64,000 bases of DNA from NCBI GenBank assembly GCA_958295915.1, contig OY282381.1:3494722-3558721 (forward strand). Direction: 5' to 3'. The stretch comes from an uncultured Caldilineaceae bacterium. Lineage in GTDB: Bacteria; Chloroflexota; Anaerolineae; Caldilineales; Caldilineaceae. The notes under the pieces are model-generated. The model was not told the DNA's origin. It worked only from the letters and a program-made list of their open reading frames with translations, and did no database searches. This document shows, one piece after another, positions 39,572 through 49,001 of the stretch. Position 1 is the first letter of the stretch, and each line of letters starts with the position of its first letter. The position numbers were made by a program, and so were the translations under genes.

Positions 39572-40540
39572 ATGAATATGATTTTGCGGCCGTTCTGGCA
39601 TCCTGTTGACAGACGCCTCCGATCCTTCTGGCGGCTGTCCCTCCACCAACTCCTGATCACCGTCTTCGTAATCATAGTCGATGCCGTCATCGCGGGGCAG
39701 TTGGACGGAACGGTCTTTAACGGTCTGGCGATTGTGGCCGCCACCTACCTCGCGGCCAGGTTCCTCGATCGCCGGCCGATTGCCGATCTCGGCCTGCAGT
39801 GCACGGCCCGCTGGTGGCGGGATCTGGGCTTCGGCCTGGCCCTGGGCGCTCTGCTCATGCTCCTGATCTTCCTCATCGAACTGGCCCTGGGTTGGATTAG
39901 GCTTGAGAATACCTTTTCCACCCGCCTGCCATATCCCTTCGGCCTGGCGATTCTTTTGTCTCTGGCACGGTTCATGGCAGTGGGAATCTACGAAGAGCTG
40001 GTGTCCCGGGGGTATCAGTTAAAAAATCTGGCCGAGGGTCTCAGCTTTGCGCCTCTCGGCCCGAAAGGGGGGATACTGCTGGCGCTGCTCCTCTCATCGA
40101 CGATTTTCGGCCTGCTCCACGCATTCAATCCCAACGCCTCGGTGGTCAGTACAGTGAACCTCTTCCTGGCCGGCCTGTGTTTGAGCCTCCCGGTCCTGCT
40201 AACCGGTGAGCTGGCGATTCCAATTGGCATGCACATCACCTGGAATTTCTTCCAGGGCAACGTTTTCGGCTTTCCCGTGAGCGGCACGGCGGTCAACCAT
40301 ACGACAGTCATCGCCGTAACGCAGAGCGGACCGGATGTGTGGAGCGGCGGCGTATTCGGGCCGGAGGCCGGCCTGCTGGGGATTGCGGCTATGCTCACCG
40401 GTTTCTTGCTGATCGTGTGGTGGGTGAAGCGGACGCGGGGAACGGTTGGATTCTGTCTGTCTGTGGCCGAATACTCGCGCCCTACTGTAGTGCGCAATAC
40501 AACTTTTCAGCCGAACGAATCATCAGAGGAAGTGGAATGA
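39572..40540 (+). CDS. CPBP family intramembrane metalloprotease
   Basis: 322 residues, eight or so membrane helices. The Abi/CAAX motifs are EELVSRGY (about residue 139), FGLLHAFNPNAS and MHITWNFFQGNVFG, which form the metal site. Such proteases process prenylated or signal peptides, bacteriocins or regulators. The last 22 residues (EYSRPTVVRNTTFQPNESSE) come from a family B repeat. Its stop overlaps the argH start (ATGA). Confidence 0.87.
   Translation: MNMILRPFWHPVDRRLRSFWRLSLHQLLITVFVIIVDAVIAGQLDGTVFNGLAIVAATYLAARFLDRRPIADLGLQCTARWWRDLGFGLALGALLMLLIFLIELALGWIRLENTFSTRLPYPFGLAILLSLARFMAVGIYEELVSRGYQLKNLAEGLSFAPLGPKGGILLALLLSSTIFGLLHAFNPNASVVSTVNLFLAGLCLSLPVLLTGELAIPIGMHITWNFFQGNVFGFPVSGTAVNHTTVIAVTQSGPDVWSGGVFGPEAGLLGIAAMLTGFLLIVWWVKRTRGTVGFCLSVAEYSRPTVVRNTTFQPNESSEEVE
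40472..40512 (+). repeat. Family B hairpin repeat at the end of the CPBP gene
   Basis: ACTCGCGCCCTACTGTAGTGC, then GCAATACAACTTTTCAG. Here the stem-loop keeps pairing through changed bases: CTAC with GTAG flanked by GCGC/GCGC. Confidence 0.8.
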
Positions 40541-41928
40541 GCGCAAAACTATGGGGAGGGCGCTTCAGCGACGCGCTCGACCCGCTCATGGAAAAGTTCA
40601 ACGCCTCAATCGGCTTCGACTGGCGCCTATGGCCGGCTGACATTCGCGGCAGCCAGGCATACGCCCAAGCCTTGGCCCGAGCCGGACTGCTCACCGCAAC
40701 CGAAGCGGAGCGGATCGTCGCCGGTCTGGAGCGAGTAGCCGACGAATGGCGCGCGGAGCGTTTCGTCATTAAGGCGGAGGATGAGGATATTCACACGGCC
40801 AATGAGCGCCGTCTGACCGAGCTGATCGGCCCGCTGGCCGGCAAGCTGCACACCGGACGCAGTCGCAACGATCAGGTAGCGACAGACCTGCGGCTGTGGC
40901 TGCGGGAGGAGCTGCTGGCGCGCGCTGAGCAGTTGCATACATTGATTGAAGTGGCGACCGATCGGGCGGCAACCGAGATCGATCTGCTGATGCCTGGCTA
41001 TACCCATTTACAGCCGGCCCAGCCCATCCGCTGGAGCCAGTGGCTGTTGAGTTACGCCTGGGCCTGGCAGCGGGACGCGCTGCGCCTGCGAGACGTTTTG
41101 CAGCGGGTCAACCTGTTGCCTCTGGGCAACGGCGCGCTGGCCGGCAATCCCTTCCCCATCGATCGCGACTGGCTGGCCCAGGCGTTGGGATTCGCTGCGC
41201 CTACGCCCAATAGTCTGGACGGGGTCTGCGACCGGGATTTCGTCGCCGAAACGCTGTTCTGGGCGACAATGACCATGCTGCACATTAGCCGCTGGGCCGA
41301 GGATCTGATCATATACAGCAGCCGCGAGTTCAGTTTCGTAACCATAGCCGACGCCTACAGCACCGGCAGCAGCCTGATGCCCCAGAAGAAAAATCCGGAT
41401 TCATTGGAACTGCTGCGCGGCAAAGCCGGACGGATCTTCGGCGATATGAGCGGATTGCTGATGACACTGAAGGGGCTGCCTAGCGCCTATAACAAAGATC
41501 TGCAGGAGGACAAAGAGCCGCTATTCGATGCAATGGAGACCCTGGCGGGTGTGCTGCCCATCGCCAGCGGGGCGCTGGCGACGCTGACCGTCAACAGAGA
41601 GCGTATGCTTCAGGCACTGTCGCCGGAGATGCTGGCGACAGACCTGGCCGACTATCTGGTGCGCAAAGGGCTGCCATTCCGGGAGACCCATCAGATCGCT
41701 GGCGCAGCCGTCGCGCGTGCCGAATCCGAGGGGCTTGCCCTCTCCAACCTGTCACTGGCCGCCTTGCAGTCTCTACACCCCGCCTTTGACGAGGACGTGG
41801 CGGAAATCTGGAGCTACGAGCGCAGTGTGGAGCAACGGGATGTGAGCGGCGGGAGCAGCCGGCGAGCGGTGCAGGCACAGATCGCGGCGCTGCGCCAGTG
41901 GCTGGCACAGGCCCGGAAACGACGCTGA
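40537..41928 (+). CDS. argH: Argininosuccinate lyase
   Basis: 463 residues from the ATG at 40537, which overlaps the previous stop. It converts argininosuccinate to arginine and fumarate, the last step of arginine biosynthesis, in the cytoplasm. The start SAKLWGGRFS, TGRSRNDQVATDLRLW, and the superfamily signature GSSLMPQKKNPD (catalytic flexible loop Ser) are all intact. Full length for the family. No other arginine genes are in the window. Confidence 0.96.
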   Translation: MSAKLWGGRFSDALDPLMEKFNASIGFDWRLWPADIRGSQAYAQALARAGLLTATEAERIVAGLERVADEWRAERFVIKAEDEDIHTANERRLTELIGPLAGKLHTGRSRNDQVATDLRLWLREELLARAEQLHTLIEVATDRAATEIDLLMPGYTHLQPAQPIRWSQWLLSYAWAWQRDALRLRDVLQRVNLLPLGNGALAGNPFPIDRDWLAQALGFAAPTPNSLDGVCDRDFVAETLFWATMTMLHISRWAEDLIIYSSREFSFVTIADAYSTGSSLMPQKKNPDSLELLRGKAGRIFGDMSGLLMTLKGLPSAYNKDLQEDKEPLFDAMETLAGVLPIASGALATLTVNRERMLQALSPEMLATDLADYLVRKGLPFRETHQIAGAAVARAESEGLALSNLSLAALQSLHPAFDEDVAEIWSYERSVEQRDVSGGSSRRAVQAQIAALRQWLAQARKRR

Positions 41929-41956
41929 CCACTGTCCAATACGCCAGGATGTGAGA

Positions 41957-44900
41957 ATGCCGACCACACTCGACAGGAATAAGGTCAGAGCGCGCCTGGA
42001 ATGTTTCGAGCTCCGCCCTCTCTTTATCCAAGAGCTCGGCTGGGATCATGGCGGCAACGACATGGAGGTTACTGTAGGCGACCACTCGTTCTCCCTCCAA
42101 GCCATCGCCCACAAACGAGGCATGGTCGCCTACCTCTATGTCGCCCACTCGCCAGCGACATTCCCAGACCATCCCACCCGTCAGAAGATCGAAAAAGCCG
42201 TCGCCAGGTCCGTCCGCGAACACATCATCGTCTACGCGCCCCACGACAGGAGCGCGCAGTATTGGCAGTGGCTGAAACGCGCGCCAGGCCAGCCGGCCCG
42301 CGCCCATCTCCACATCTATCAGCGAGACCAGCCGGGCGAAACCCTGATCCAGAAGCTGGAGCAGCTTGCCTTCACCCTCGACGAAGAAGCCGACCTCACC
42401 ATCGTCGATGTCGCAGGCCGAGCGCGCGCAGCCTTCGATGTCGAAAAGGTCACCAAACGCTTCTACGACCGTTTCAGGCAAGAGCGGCAAACCTTTCTGG
42501 AATGCATCGAGGGGATCGGGAAGCTGGCCGACCGCCAATGGTACGCCTCGCTCATGCTCAACCGCATGATGTTCATCTACTTCATCCAGAAACGCGGCTT
42601 CCTCGACCGCGATCCCGACTATCTGCGCAATCGCCTGCGCTTCATGCAGACGACGCGCGCCAAAGACCGCTTTCAGTCCTTCTACCGCCTGTTCCTGCTG
42701 CGGCTGTTTCACGAAGGCCTGGGCCAGCCCCAGGCCGAACGCGCCCCTGAATTGGCGGAGCTGCTCGGCCAGATCCCCTATCTCAACGGCGGCCTGTTCG
42801 ACGCGCACGACCTGGAAAGCGACAACCCGCAGATCCACATCCCCGATCAGGCCTTCGCCCAGATCTTCGCCTTCTTCGACGCCTATCAGTGGCATCTCGA
42901 TGACCGACCGCTGCGCCAGGACAACGAAATCAATCCCGACGCACTCGGCTACATCTTCGAAAAGTACATCAACCAGAAGCAGATGGGCGCCTACTACACC
43001 AAGGAGGACATCAGCGGCTACATCAGCCGCAACACCATCCTCCCCTTCCTGTTCGACCAGGCCAGAAAGGCCTGCCCCATCGCCTTCACGCCGGCCGGCG
43101 GCGTGTGGCGGCTGCTGGCGGACGACCCCGACCGCTATCTCTACGCGGCAGTCCGCCATGGCATCACCTATGATATCCACAGCAACGAAACCCTGACCGA
43201 CACGCGCGCCCTGCCACCAGAGATAGCCGCCGGCCTGGACGATGTGGCCCAACGCCGCGACTGGAACAAGCCGGCCCCGCGCGCCTATGCCTTGCCGACC
43301 GAAACATGGCGCGAGCACGTGGCCCGCCGCCAGCGCTATGAGAAACTCCATGCCAGGCTCGTCGCCGGCGAGGTCACTTCGATCAATGACGTCATCACCG
43401 GTAATCTGGACATCGAAACCTTCGCCCAGGACGTCATCGCCAGCAGCGAGGGACCCGAACTCATCCGCGCCTTCTGGAAAGCCCTGACCACCATCTCCAT
43501 CCTCGACCCCACCTGCGGCTCCGGCGCCTTCCTCTTCGCAGCCCTCAACATCCTGGAACCGCTCTACCTCGCCTGTCTGGAAGCCATGCAGGGATTCCTC
43601 GACGACCTGGATCGCTCCAAACGCAGACGCAGACCGGAAACACTGCGCGATTTCCGCGCAGCGCTGAAGCAGGTCGCCGGCCATGCCAGCGAACGCTACT
43701 TCATTCTCAAGTCGATCATCGTCGACAATCTCTACGGCGTGGACATCATGGAAGAGGCCGTGGAAATCTGCAAACTGCGGCTGTTCCTGAAGCTGGTCGC
43801 CCAGCTGGAGCGCTACGACCAGATCGAGCCTCTGCCCGATGTCGACTTCAACGTGCGCGCCGGCAACACGCTGGTCGGCTTCACCACGCTGGCGGACATA
43901 CAGGATGCGTTCGTGGCCAGCGCGGATGGCCAGCGCCGCATGCTCTACGCCGAAGACATAGCCGAGCTGGAACGCATCGAAGAGGATGCCGAGATCGCCG
44001 ACCGCGCCTTTCGCGCGTTCCGCGCCATGCAGACCGAGCGCGAGATGGACGCCGGCGCGTTCGCCGACGCCAAGAGGTCATTGCGGACCCGGCTGGACGA
44101 CCTGCGTGGGGAACTGGACCGCCACCTGGCGAGAGAATACGGGGTCAGGGCAGACGCAGAGCAGGCATACGCGACATGGCGGGCCAGCCACCAGCCCTTT
44201 CACTGGTTCGTCGAATTCTACGGCATCATGCGCGGCGGCGGCTTCGATGTGATCATCGGCAATCCGCCGTATGTCTCCACAAAGAAACTTCCATACACTT
44301 TCACGGACAGTGACAGGGGACACTTTCCTGATATATACGGACATATTTTGTTGCAGTCTATCACGCTCACAGTACGTAACGGGCGGTGCGGTATGATTGT
44401 CCCGTTGTCTCTTACATTTAGCCGTGACTTTGCTACGCTGCGGAATATCCTGTGTGATTGGGGAGCGAGTTGGTTTTCGTCGTACGACAATGGGCCGGCT
44501 GCGTTATTCGCTGGTGTCAGTCAGCGTTGTACAATTTGGGTCGGCCATCACGCAGAAACAGGAACCTTTGTCGCCCCTATGTACCGCTGGCGGTCTACGC
44601 ATCGACCATACCTTCTGGGGAACTTGGCCTACGTTCCGATAAAGGATTTTGATGCGGGGGCGTTTGGACTGCCCAAGCTCGCAGATTCTGCGCAGAGAAC
44701 GATCTTGTCCAACGTATCGTCGTCGATTCTGGCCAAGCCCCGTTCAGTCGTATGGGACGGTAACGGGAAGCAAGCGCAACTCGGATTTTCACAAACTGCC
44801 CGTAATTTTATTTCCGTATTTCGCGATGCCCCACCATGCCTCGATGCGAGTTCGCTAAACAAGGTGGTTCCGTCAAAAATCGGCTCATTAGGCTTGTCAA

Positions 44901-45463
44901 ATGACGAGCATACATACGCTGCCTTAGCCACGTTATCTGGAGAGCTGTTTTTCTGGTACTGGCTGGTTCGTGGAGATGGCTTTGATGTCACCAGTTGGCT
45001 GATTCGCGACTATGTAGCTATGCTGGATTTTCTACCTCCTGACCATTACAGCTTTCTCATTGAGCTTGGACATATCCTCGACACAGAAAGGAATAGATGG
45101 CTCGTGTTCAAGAAGAACGCGGGGCGATATGTCGGCAACTTCAACTATAGAGGCGCATACCAGATCACAAGGCGCGCAGACCTTTTGGTCCTTGACGGAA
45201 TGTCACTACGGAGGGACGAGGCGCTTGCGGTTTTGGGATACGTGCAGCGAGTGTTGGCGATCAACGAACATGCTGGAGAAAAGGGCATACCAGCAGACGT
45301 AAAAGCACTGTTCCCCATCCTTCATACAGATTCTGAATTGAACCGCGACACGTTTTCTGACGTTGACGCATTGTTAGCCAACAGATTTTCCTTTAGTGAG
45401 AAGGAACTCGACTTTATCATCAACTACGACATCAAATATCGTATGGGGCAAGGAAAATCATGA
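41957..45463 (+). CDS. Eco57I/type IIG-like restriction-modification enzyme (N6-adenine methyltransferase)
   Basis: 1168 residues from the ATG at 41957. Long N-terminal helical domain, then the connector NPDALGYIFEKYINQKQMGAYYTKEDI, SAM motif ILDPTCGSGAFLFAAL (about 516) and catalytic GNPPYVSTKK (about 768). DNLYGVDIMEEAVEICKLRL is typical of Eco57I-type methylases. The C-terminal 390 residues would hold the target-recognition domain. From about 44280 the base composition falls visibly and codon use changes, suggesting exchange of that domain. I do not see a clear PD-(D/E)XK nuclease motif. It starts 28 bases after argH and overlaps the DUF2283 gene by four. Confidence 0.87.
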   Translation: MPTTLDRNKVRARLECFELRPLFIQELGWDHGGNDMEVTVGDHSFSLQAIAHKRGMVAYLYVAHSPATFPDHPTRQKIEKAVARSVREHIIVYAPHDRSAQYWQWLKRAPGQPARAHLHIYQRDQPGETLIQKLEQLAFTLDEEADLTIVDVAGRARAAFDVEKVTKRFYDRFRQERQTFLECIEGIGKLADRQWYASLMLNRMMFIYFIQKRGFLDRDPDYLRNRLRFMQTTRAKDRFQSFYRLFLLRLFHEGLGQPQAERAPELAELLGQIPYLNGGLFDAHDLESDNPQIHIPDQAFAQIFAFFDAYQWHLDDRPLRQDNEINPDALGYIFEKYINQKQMGAYYTKEDISGYISRNTILPFLFDQARKACPIAFTPAGGVWRLLADDPDRYLYAAVRHGITYDIHSNETLTDTRALPPEIAAGLDDVAQRRDWNKPAPRAYALPTETWREHVARRQRYEKLHARLVAGEVTSINDVITGNLDIETFAQDVIASSEGPELIRAFWKALTTISILDPTCGSGAFLFAALNILEPLYLACLEAMQGFLDDLDRSKRRRRPETLRDFRAALKQVAGHASERYFILKSIIVDNLYGVDIMEEAVEICKLRLFLKLVAQLERYDQIEPLPDVDFNVRAGNTLVGFTTLADIQDAFVASADGQRRMLYAEDIAELERIEEDAEIADRAFRAFRAMQTEREMDAGAFADAKRSLRTRLDDLRGELDRHLAREYGVRADAEQAYATWRASHQPFHWFVEFYGIMRGGGFDVIIGNPPYVSTKKLPYTFTDSDRGHFPDIYGHILLQSITLTVRNGRCGMIVPLSLTFSRDFATLRNILCDWGASWFSSYDNGPAALFAGVSQRCTIWVGHHAETGTFVAPMYRWRSTHRPYLLGNLAYVPIKDFDAGAFGLPKLADSAQRTILSNVSSSILAKPRSVVWDGNGKQAQLGFSQTARNFISVFRDAPPCLDASSLNKVVPSKIGSLGLSNDEHTYAALATLSGELFFWYWLVRGDGFDVTSWLIRDYVAMLDFLPPDHYSFLIELGHILDTERNRWLVFKKNAGRYVGNFNYRGAYQITRRADLLVLDGMSLRRDEALAVLGYVQRVLAINEHAGEKGIPADVKALFPILHTDSELNRDTFSDVDALLANRFSFSEKELDFIINYDIKYRMGQGKS

Positions 45464-45690
45464 AACTGCATGTCGATAAGGAAGCCGACGCGCTCTACCT
45501 GCGCCTTGACAACTCCGCCATCGTCGAGTCCGAAGAGGTCTCGCCGGGCGTGGCGCTCGATTCCAACGAAGCCGACCAAGTGGTGGGCATAGAAATGCTC
45601 TGTCTCTCGAAACGCTCCTCCAATCTGAATCCCCCACCCTGGAATTCGAGACAGCGTAATCGCCGAACCACTCTTTCACTCCGAAGGTGA
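45460..45690 (+). CDS. DUF2283 family protein with a frameshifted end
   Basis: The first 50 residues (MKLHVDKEADALYLRLDNSA, then SEEVSPGVALDSNEADQVVG and IEMLCLSKRS) match DUF2283, a short family often coupled to toxin-like DUF4258 genes. After SSNLN the frame reads PPPWNSRQRNRRTTLSLRR, while the +1 frame gives PTLEFETA and a stop at about 45655, the family's normal end. So one base was probably gained in the CCCCCACCC run. ATGA overlap with the methyltransferase. Confidence 0.75.
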   Translation: MKLHVDKEADALYLRLDNSAIVESEEVSPGVALDSNEADQVVGIEMLCLSKRSSNLNPPPWNSRQRNRRTTLSLRR

Positions 45691-45791
45691 ACGATTGAAG
45701 ACCAGACGCTATGAGCCGGGGATAGCTATGCTGGCATAGCGGGCGCACAAGCCGCGCTGATCAGTCGTGTGCCCGCCTTTACTGATTTCGC

Positions 45792-45818
45792 TTGACAGCA
45801 GAGGATGGTCTATATACT
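45792..45818 (+). promoter_or_regulatory. Possible promoter before the decayed antitoxin-like gene
   Basis: TTGACA (45792-45797) and TATACT (45813-45818) with a short 15-base spacer. Between 45691 and 45790 there is a GCGGGCGCACA/TGTGCCCGC hairpin and no gene. Confidence 0.4.
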
Positions 45819-45837
45819 ACGCTGGGTCAGCTTAGAA

Positions 45838-46240
45838 GGGAGGAGTTACTCATAAATGCCGCAGTCACAACGACACCTGAGGTTACATTTGATCAAGTAC
45901 GTACCCTGGCCCAGCGGCTTACAACCTATAGATCAAGCGCGGCTAATGGCTCAACTTGCCCCAGCGATTGAAAGCCTGCTTGAGCAATCAGAACCGCTGA
46001 AATCAGTGCCGCCTCATAGACCGCTGCGAGGATTGCTTACCGAACCAGCTTGCCGAATCCACTGTAGCTGCCCAAAGGTGAGCCAGAGCGACGCCCCCAT
46101 CTTGGGACGCACATCCATGAAACGGCGCAATTTGTCTTTACGCCAGAACACCCCCTATACTTATGTGACGATGGTACGGCAGACCCTCTACGATATTCAG
46201 TGGCTCTTTCTCAGGTGTGTAGATAGGGGAACGATGAGAC
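45838..46240 (+). pseudogene. Decayed antitoxin-like gene and adjoining remnant
   Basis: After the site AAGGGAGGAG one frame reads INAAVTTTPEVTFDQVRTLAQRL, where ATA stands in the start position; the next frame continues PIDQARLMAQLAPAIESLLEQSE and RPLRGLL. Together these match the small antitoxin-like proteins common in Chloroflexota and cyanobacteria (TLAQRLxPxDQARLMxxLAP). It has lost its start codon and one base near 45930, and is cut after RGLL. Further on (about 46090-46224) another frame reads HLGTHIHETAQFVFTPEHPLY, the end of an unidentified protein. Confidence 0.55.
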
Positions 46241-46241
46241 G

Positions 46242-46733
46242 ATGACAATGCTCGAAGAATGGGTGGAAGCCATCGAGGAGAAAACCGACCGCTTGGAAAC
46301 GCTGTTCGGACAGTTCATGCTCCAGACCGGAACCGTCCTGCTCCGCATGGAGTCCACAATTGCCGAGATGAAGGCGGAATCCAGCAGAGACCGCGCGGAA
46401 TCCGCCCGATTGCGAGGGAAGATGAACAAGCGCTGGGGTGATCTGGCCAACAAGATGGACGCCATCGTAGAGGATATCATTGCGCCCAGTTTGCGACGCA
46501 TGGCGCGAGAGGAGTTCAACTGTGGCGAGGAACGCTTCTTCAGCGCCCGGATTTCCCGCGCCCGCAGCGACGACTCCAGCCTGCGGCGAGAGTTCGACGT
46601 CCTCTACATAGGCGCGCAGGCCATGCTGCTCAACGAGACCAAATCCACACCCCGCAGCGAGGAGGTCATGCAGGCGCTCAACGACGGGCACAATGCAGTG
46701 TGGAGGCATGCAGTGTGGAGGCGTCCGGGCTGA
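46242..46733 (+). CDS. Truncated coiled-coil PD-(D/E)XK-like protein (DUF3782 type)
   Basis: 163 residues. An N-terminal coiled coil (residues 1-60), the segment NKRWGDLANKMDAIVEDIIAP, then EFDVLYIGAQAMLLNETKST, which holds the D...ExK of a nuclease-like fold. Homologues usually continue another 40 or more residues with LPEY-type segments; here the protein runs into a perfect 15-base duplication (46693-46722) and ends HAVWRRPG. So the gene is probably 3'-truncated. Function unknown. Confidence 0.6.
   Translation: MTMLEEWVEAIEEKTDRLETLFGQFMLQTGTVLLRMESTIAEMKAESSRDRAESARLRGKMNKRWGDLANKMDAIVEDIIAPSLRRMAREEFNCGEERFFSARISRARSDDSSLRREFDVLYIGAQAMLLNETKSTPRSEEVMQALNDGHNAVWRHAVWRRPG
46693..46722 (+). 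repeat. Perfect 15-bp direct duplication
   Basis: ATGCAGTGTGGAGGC twice in tandem, in the last codons of the truncated DUF3782-type gene. Confidence 0.9.
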
Positions 46734-46791
46734 GCGCGCCGCCGGGGTTGCGCATCGTGCGAAGCCCGAAAATGAAAGACGAAAATGAATA

Positions 46792-46820
46792 TTGACAAAG
46801 ATCCTGAATGTTGCTAGAAT
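46792..46820 (+). promoter_or_regulatory. Sigma-70-type promoter of dppD-dppF
   Basis: TTGACA (46792-46797), 17 bases, TAGAAT (46815-46820), about 45 bases before the likely leader's ribosome site AAGAAGAGAC. Confidence 0.8.
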
Positions 46821-46872
46821 AGCTCATCCAATATAGCTCAACAGAGAGCAAAGAAAAGAAGAAAGAAGAGAC

Positions 46873-47895
46873 ATGGGCAACCTGATTGAAGTCCGCAATC
46901 TCCAGACACAGTTCTTCACCCAAGATGGAATTGTCCACGCGGTGAACGGCATCACCTATGAAGTCGCCGAGGGAGAAACGGTCGCAATCGTTGGCGAATC
47001 GGGCAGTGGTAAGAGCGTCGGTGTCATGTCCCTGATCCGGCTGATTCCCGAACCACCGGGGAAGATCGTCGATGGAGAGGTGAATTTCGACGGCCAGGAT
47101 CTGTTGAAACTCAATGAGGAAGAGTTGCGACAGATCCGCGGGAATCGAATTGCCATGATCTTCCAGGACCCGATGACCTCCCTCAACCCAGTGCTGACGA
47201 TCGGTCGGCAGATCACCGAGGCGCTGGAACTGCACCTGAACATGAACCGGGAAGAAAGCCGCAAACGGGCTATCGAACTGTTGGAACTGGTGGGCATCCC
47301 CGACGCCGCAGCCCGGCTGGATGATTACCCCCATCAGTTCTCCGGCGGCATGCGCCAACGCGTGATGATCGCAATGGGCCTGAGTTGTAATCCCCAACTT
47401 CTCATCGCCGATGAGCCGACAACCGCCCTGGATGTGACGATTCAGGCGCAGATCGTCGATCTGGTGAGGCGGCTGCAAAATGAGTTGGGAATGGCGATCA
47501 TTTGGATCACCCACGACTTGGGCGTTGTGGCCGGTCTGGCAGACCGCGTGCTGGTGATGTACTCCGGCTTTATCGTCGAAGAGGGGCCGGTAGACATCAT
47601 CTACGGCCAACCCCGACACCCGTATACCCTCGGGCTGCTGCGATCCATCCCTCGGCTGGACCTGGGTCGTCAGAAAAGGCTGATTCCAATCGAAGGTCTG
47701 CCGCCAGATCTGCTCGACCCCCCCAAGAGCTGCCCCTTTGCGCCTCGCTGCACCTTTGTCATCGACAGATGCCTGGAGGAGAATCCACCGCTTATGTCGC
47801 TTGGCTCGGGCCGCAAATCAGCCTGCTGGGTAGACCTCTCTGACGTTGAAATCTATGACACGAGCGCTGACACACAGGTAGAGGCCGTCGTATGA
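46873..47895 (+). CDS. dppD: Peptide ABC transporter ATP-binding protein (DppD)
   Basis: 340 residues. Walker [10 protein letters not shown] (residues about 41-49), Q-loop [10 protein letters not shown], signature [15 protein letters not shown], Walker [14 protein letters not shown]-loop THDLGVVAG, and the oligopeptide-specific C-terminal cluster [14 protein letters not shown] with Cys residues that in family members can bind an iron-sulfur cluster. It pairs with DppF, sharing an ATGA overlap. The permeases that followed it have decayed (49002-49876). Confidence 0.93.
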   Translation: MGNLIEVRNLQTQFFTQDGIVHAVNGITYEVAEGETVAIVGESGSGKSVGVMSLIRLIPEPPGKIVDGEVNFDGQDLLKLNEEELRQIRGNRIAMIFQDPMTSLNPVLTIGRQITEALELHLNMNREESRKRAIELLELVGIPDAAARLDDYPHQFSGGMRQRVMIAMGLSCNPQLLIADEPTTALDVTIQAQIVDLVRRLQNELGMAIIWITHDLGVVAGLADRVLVMYSGFIVEEGPVDIIYGQPRHPYTLGLLRSIPRLDLGRQKRLIPIEGLPPDLLDPPKSCPFAPRCTFVIDRCLEENPPLMSLGSGRKSACWVDLSDVEIYDTSADTQVEAVV

Positions 47896-48971
47896 GTGAA
47901 CAAAATTTGCAACAGGCTTCCAATGCAAGCCAGAATACGGGCGCCGATGAAGTGTTGTTGCGTGTGCTCAATCTGAAAATGCATTTCCCTATCACCCGCG
48001 GCATCATATTGCAGCGGCAGGTGGGGAGCATCAAAGCGGTAGATGGCATCACATTCGATCTGCTGCGCGGCGAAACCCTGGGCCTGGTGGGCGAATCCGG
48101 CTGTGGCAAATCCACCACAGGGCGCGCTATTCTGCAGTTGTACGAACCGACCGACGGCGAAGTCATCTTTGAAGGACAGGATTTGACCCAAATCGGCAGC
48201 GGTGATCTGCGCCGCATGCGACGCCGGATGCAGATGATCTTCCAGGACCCCTACGCCTCCTTAAACCCGCGCATGACCGTAGGCAGCATTGTGGGCGAAC
48301 CGCTGGAAGTGCATAAGATCGGCGGCAGCCGCAGGGAACAACAGGAACGCGTTCAGGAACTTCTCAAAATCGTCGGCCTGAACCCCTATTTCATCAATCG
48401 ATACCCCCACGAGTTTTCCGGCGGTCAACGGCAGCGGATAGGCGTTGCCCGCGCCCTGGCCGTGAATCCATCTTTTATCGTCTGCGATGAGCCAATTTCG
48501 GCGCTGGATGTCTCGATTCAGGCCCAGGTGATCAATCTCCTGGAAGATCTGCAGAGTGAAATGGGCCTGACATATCTCTTCATTGCCCATGACCTCTCCG
48601 TTGTGCGGCATATCTCCGACCGCATCGCCGTGATGTATCTGGGCAAGATCGTAGAGTTGGCCGACCGCGAAGAACTGTATGAGAATCCGCTCCATCCCTA
48701 TACGCAGGCCCTGCTTTCCGCTGTGCCGATTCCTGATCCACAGATCGAAAAGAAGAGGCAGAGAATCATTCTGGAAGGGGATGTGCCCAGCCCAGCGGAT
48801 CCGCCGACCGGTTGTAACTTCAGCACCCGCTGCCCGCAGGTGATGGACATCTGCCGCCAGCATGAACCGTCCTTTGCCGATGTTGGCGATGGGCACTATG
48901 TCGCCTGCTTCCTCTATGATGAGGTACAGCCCTTAAACGCAGAAGGCAAGCCGGTCACAGTCGCAGCCTGA
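47892..48971 (+). CDS. dppF: Peptide ABC transporter ATP-binding protein (DppF)
   Basis: 359 residues. Walker [61 protein letters not shown] and [11 protein letters not shown]-terminal [14 protein letters not shown]. It forms a heterodimer with DppD to drive peptide permeases. With the local permeases gone, it may serve the binding-protein/permease operon at 30.9-34.6 kb, which lacks ATPases. Confidence 0.93.
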   Translation: MSEQNLQQASNASQNTGADEVLLRVLNLKMHFPITRGIILQRQVGSIKAVDGITFDLLRGETLGLVGESGCGKSTTGRAILQLYEPTDGEVIFEGQDLTQIGSGDLRRMRRRMQMIFQDPYASLNPRMTVGSIVGEPLEVHKIGGSRREQQERVQELLKIVGLNPYFINRYPHEFSGGQRQRIGVARALAVNPSFIVCDEPISALDVSIQAQVINLLEDLQSEMGLTYLFIAHDLSVVRHISDRIAVMYLGKIVELADREELYENPLHPYTQALLSAVPIPDPQIEKKRQRIILEGDVPSPADPPTGCNFSTRCPQVMDICRQHEPSFADVGDGHYVACFLYDEVQPLNAEGKPVTVAA

Positions 48972-49001
48972 TCCATCAGGCGTAGGATTTCGAGTCAGAC
49001 C

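Noticed and set aside
41591-43684. A 697-codon open frame on the minus strand under argH and the restriction-methylase
   Set aside because: It lies antisense to two well-recognised genes, has no known domain and a composition expected for the shadow of high-G+C coding DNA. The same applies to the long antisense frames at 54166-55239, 58843-59937 and 37674-38855.
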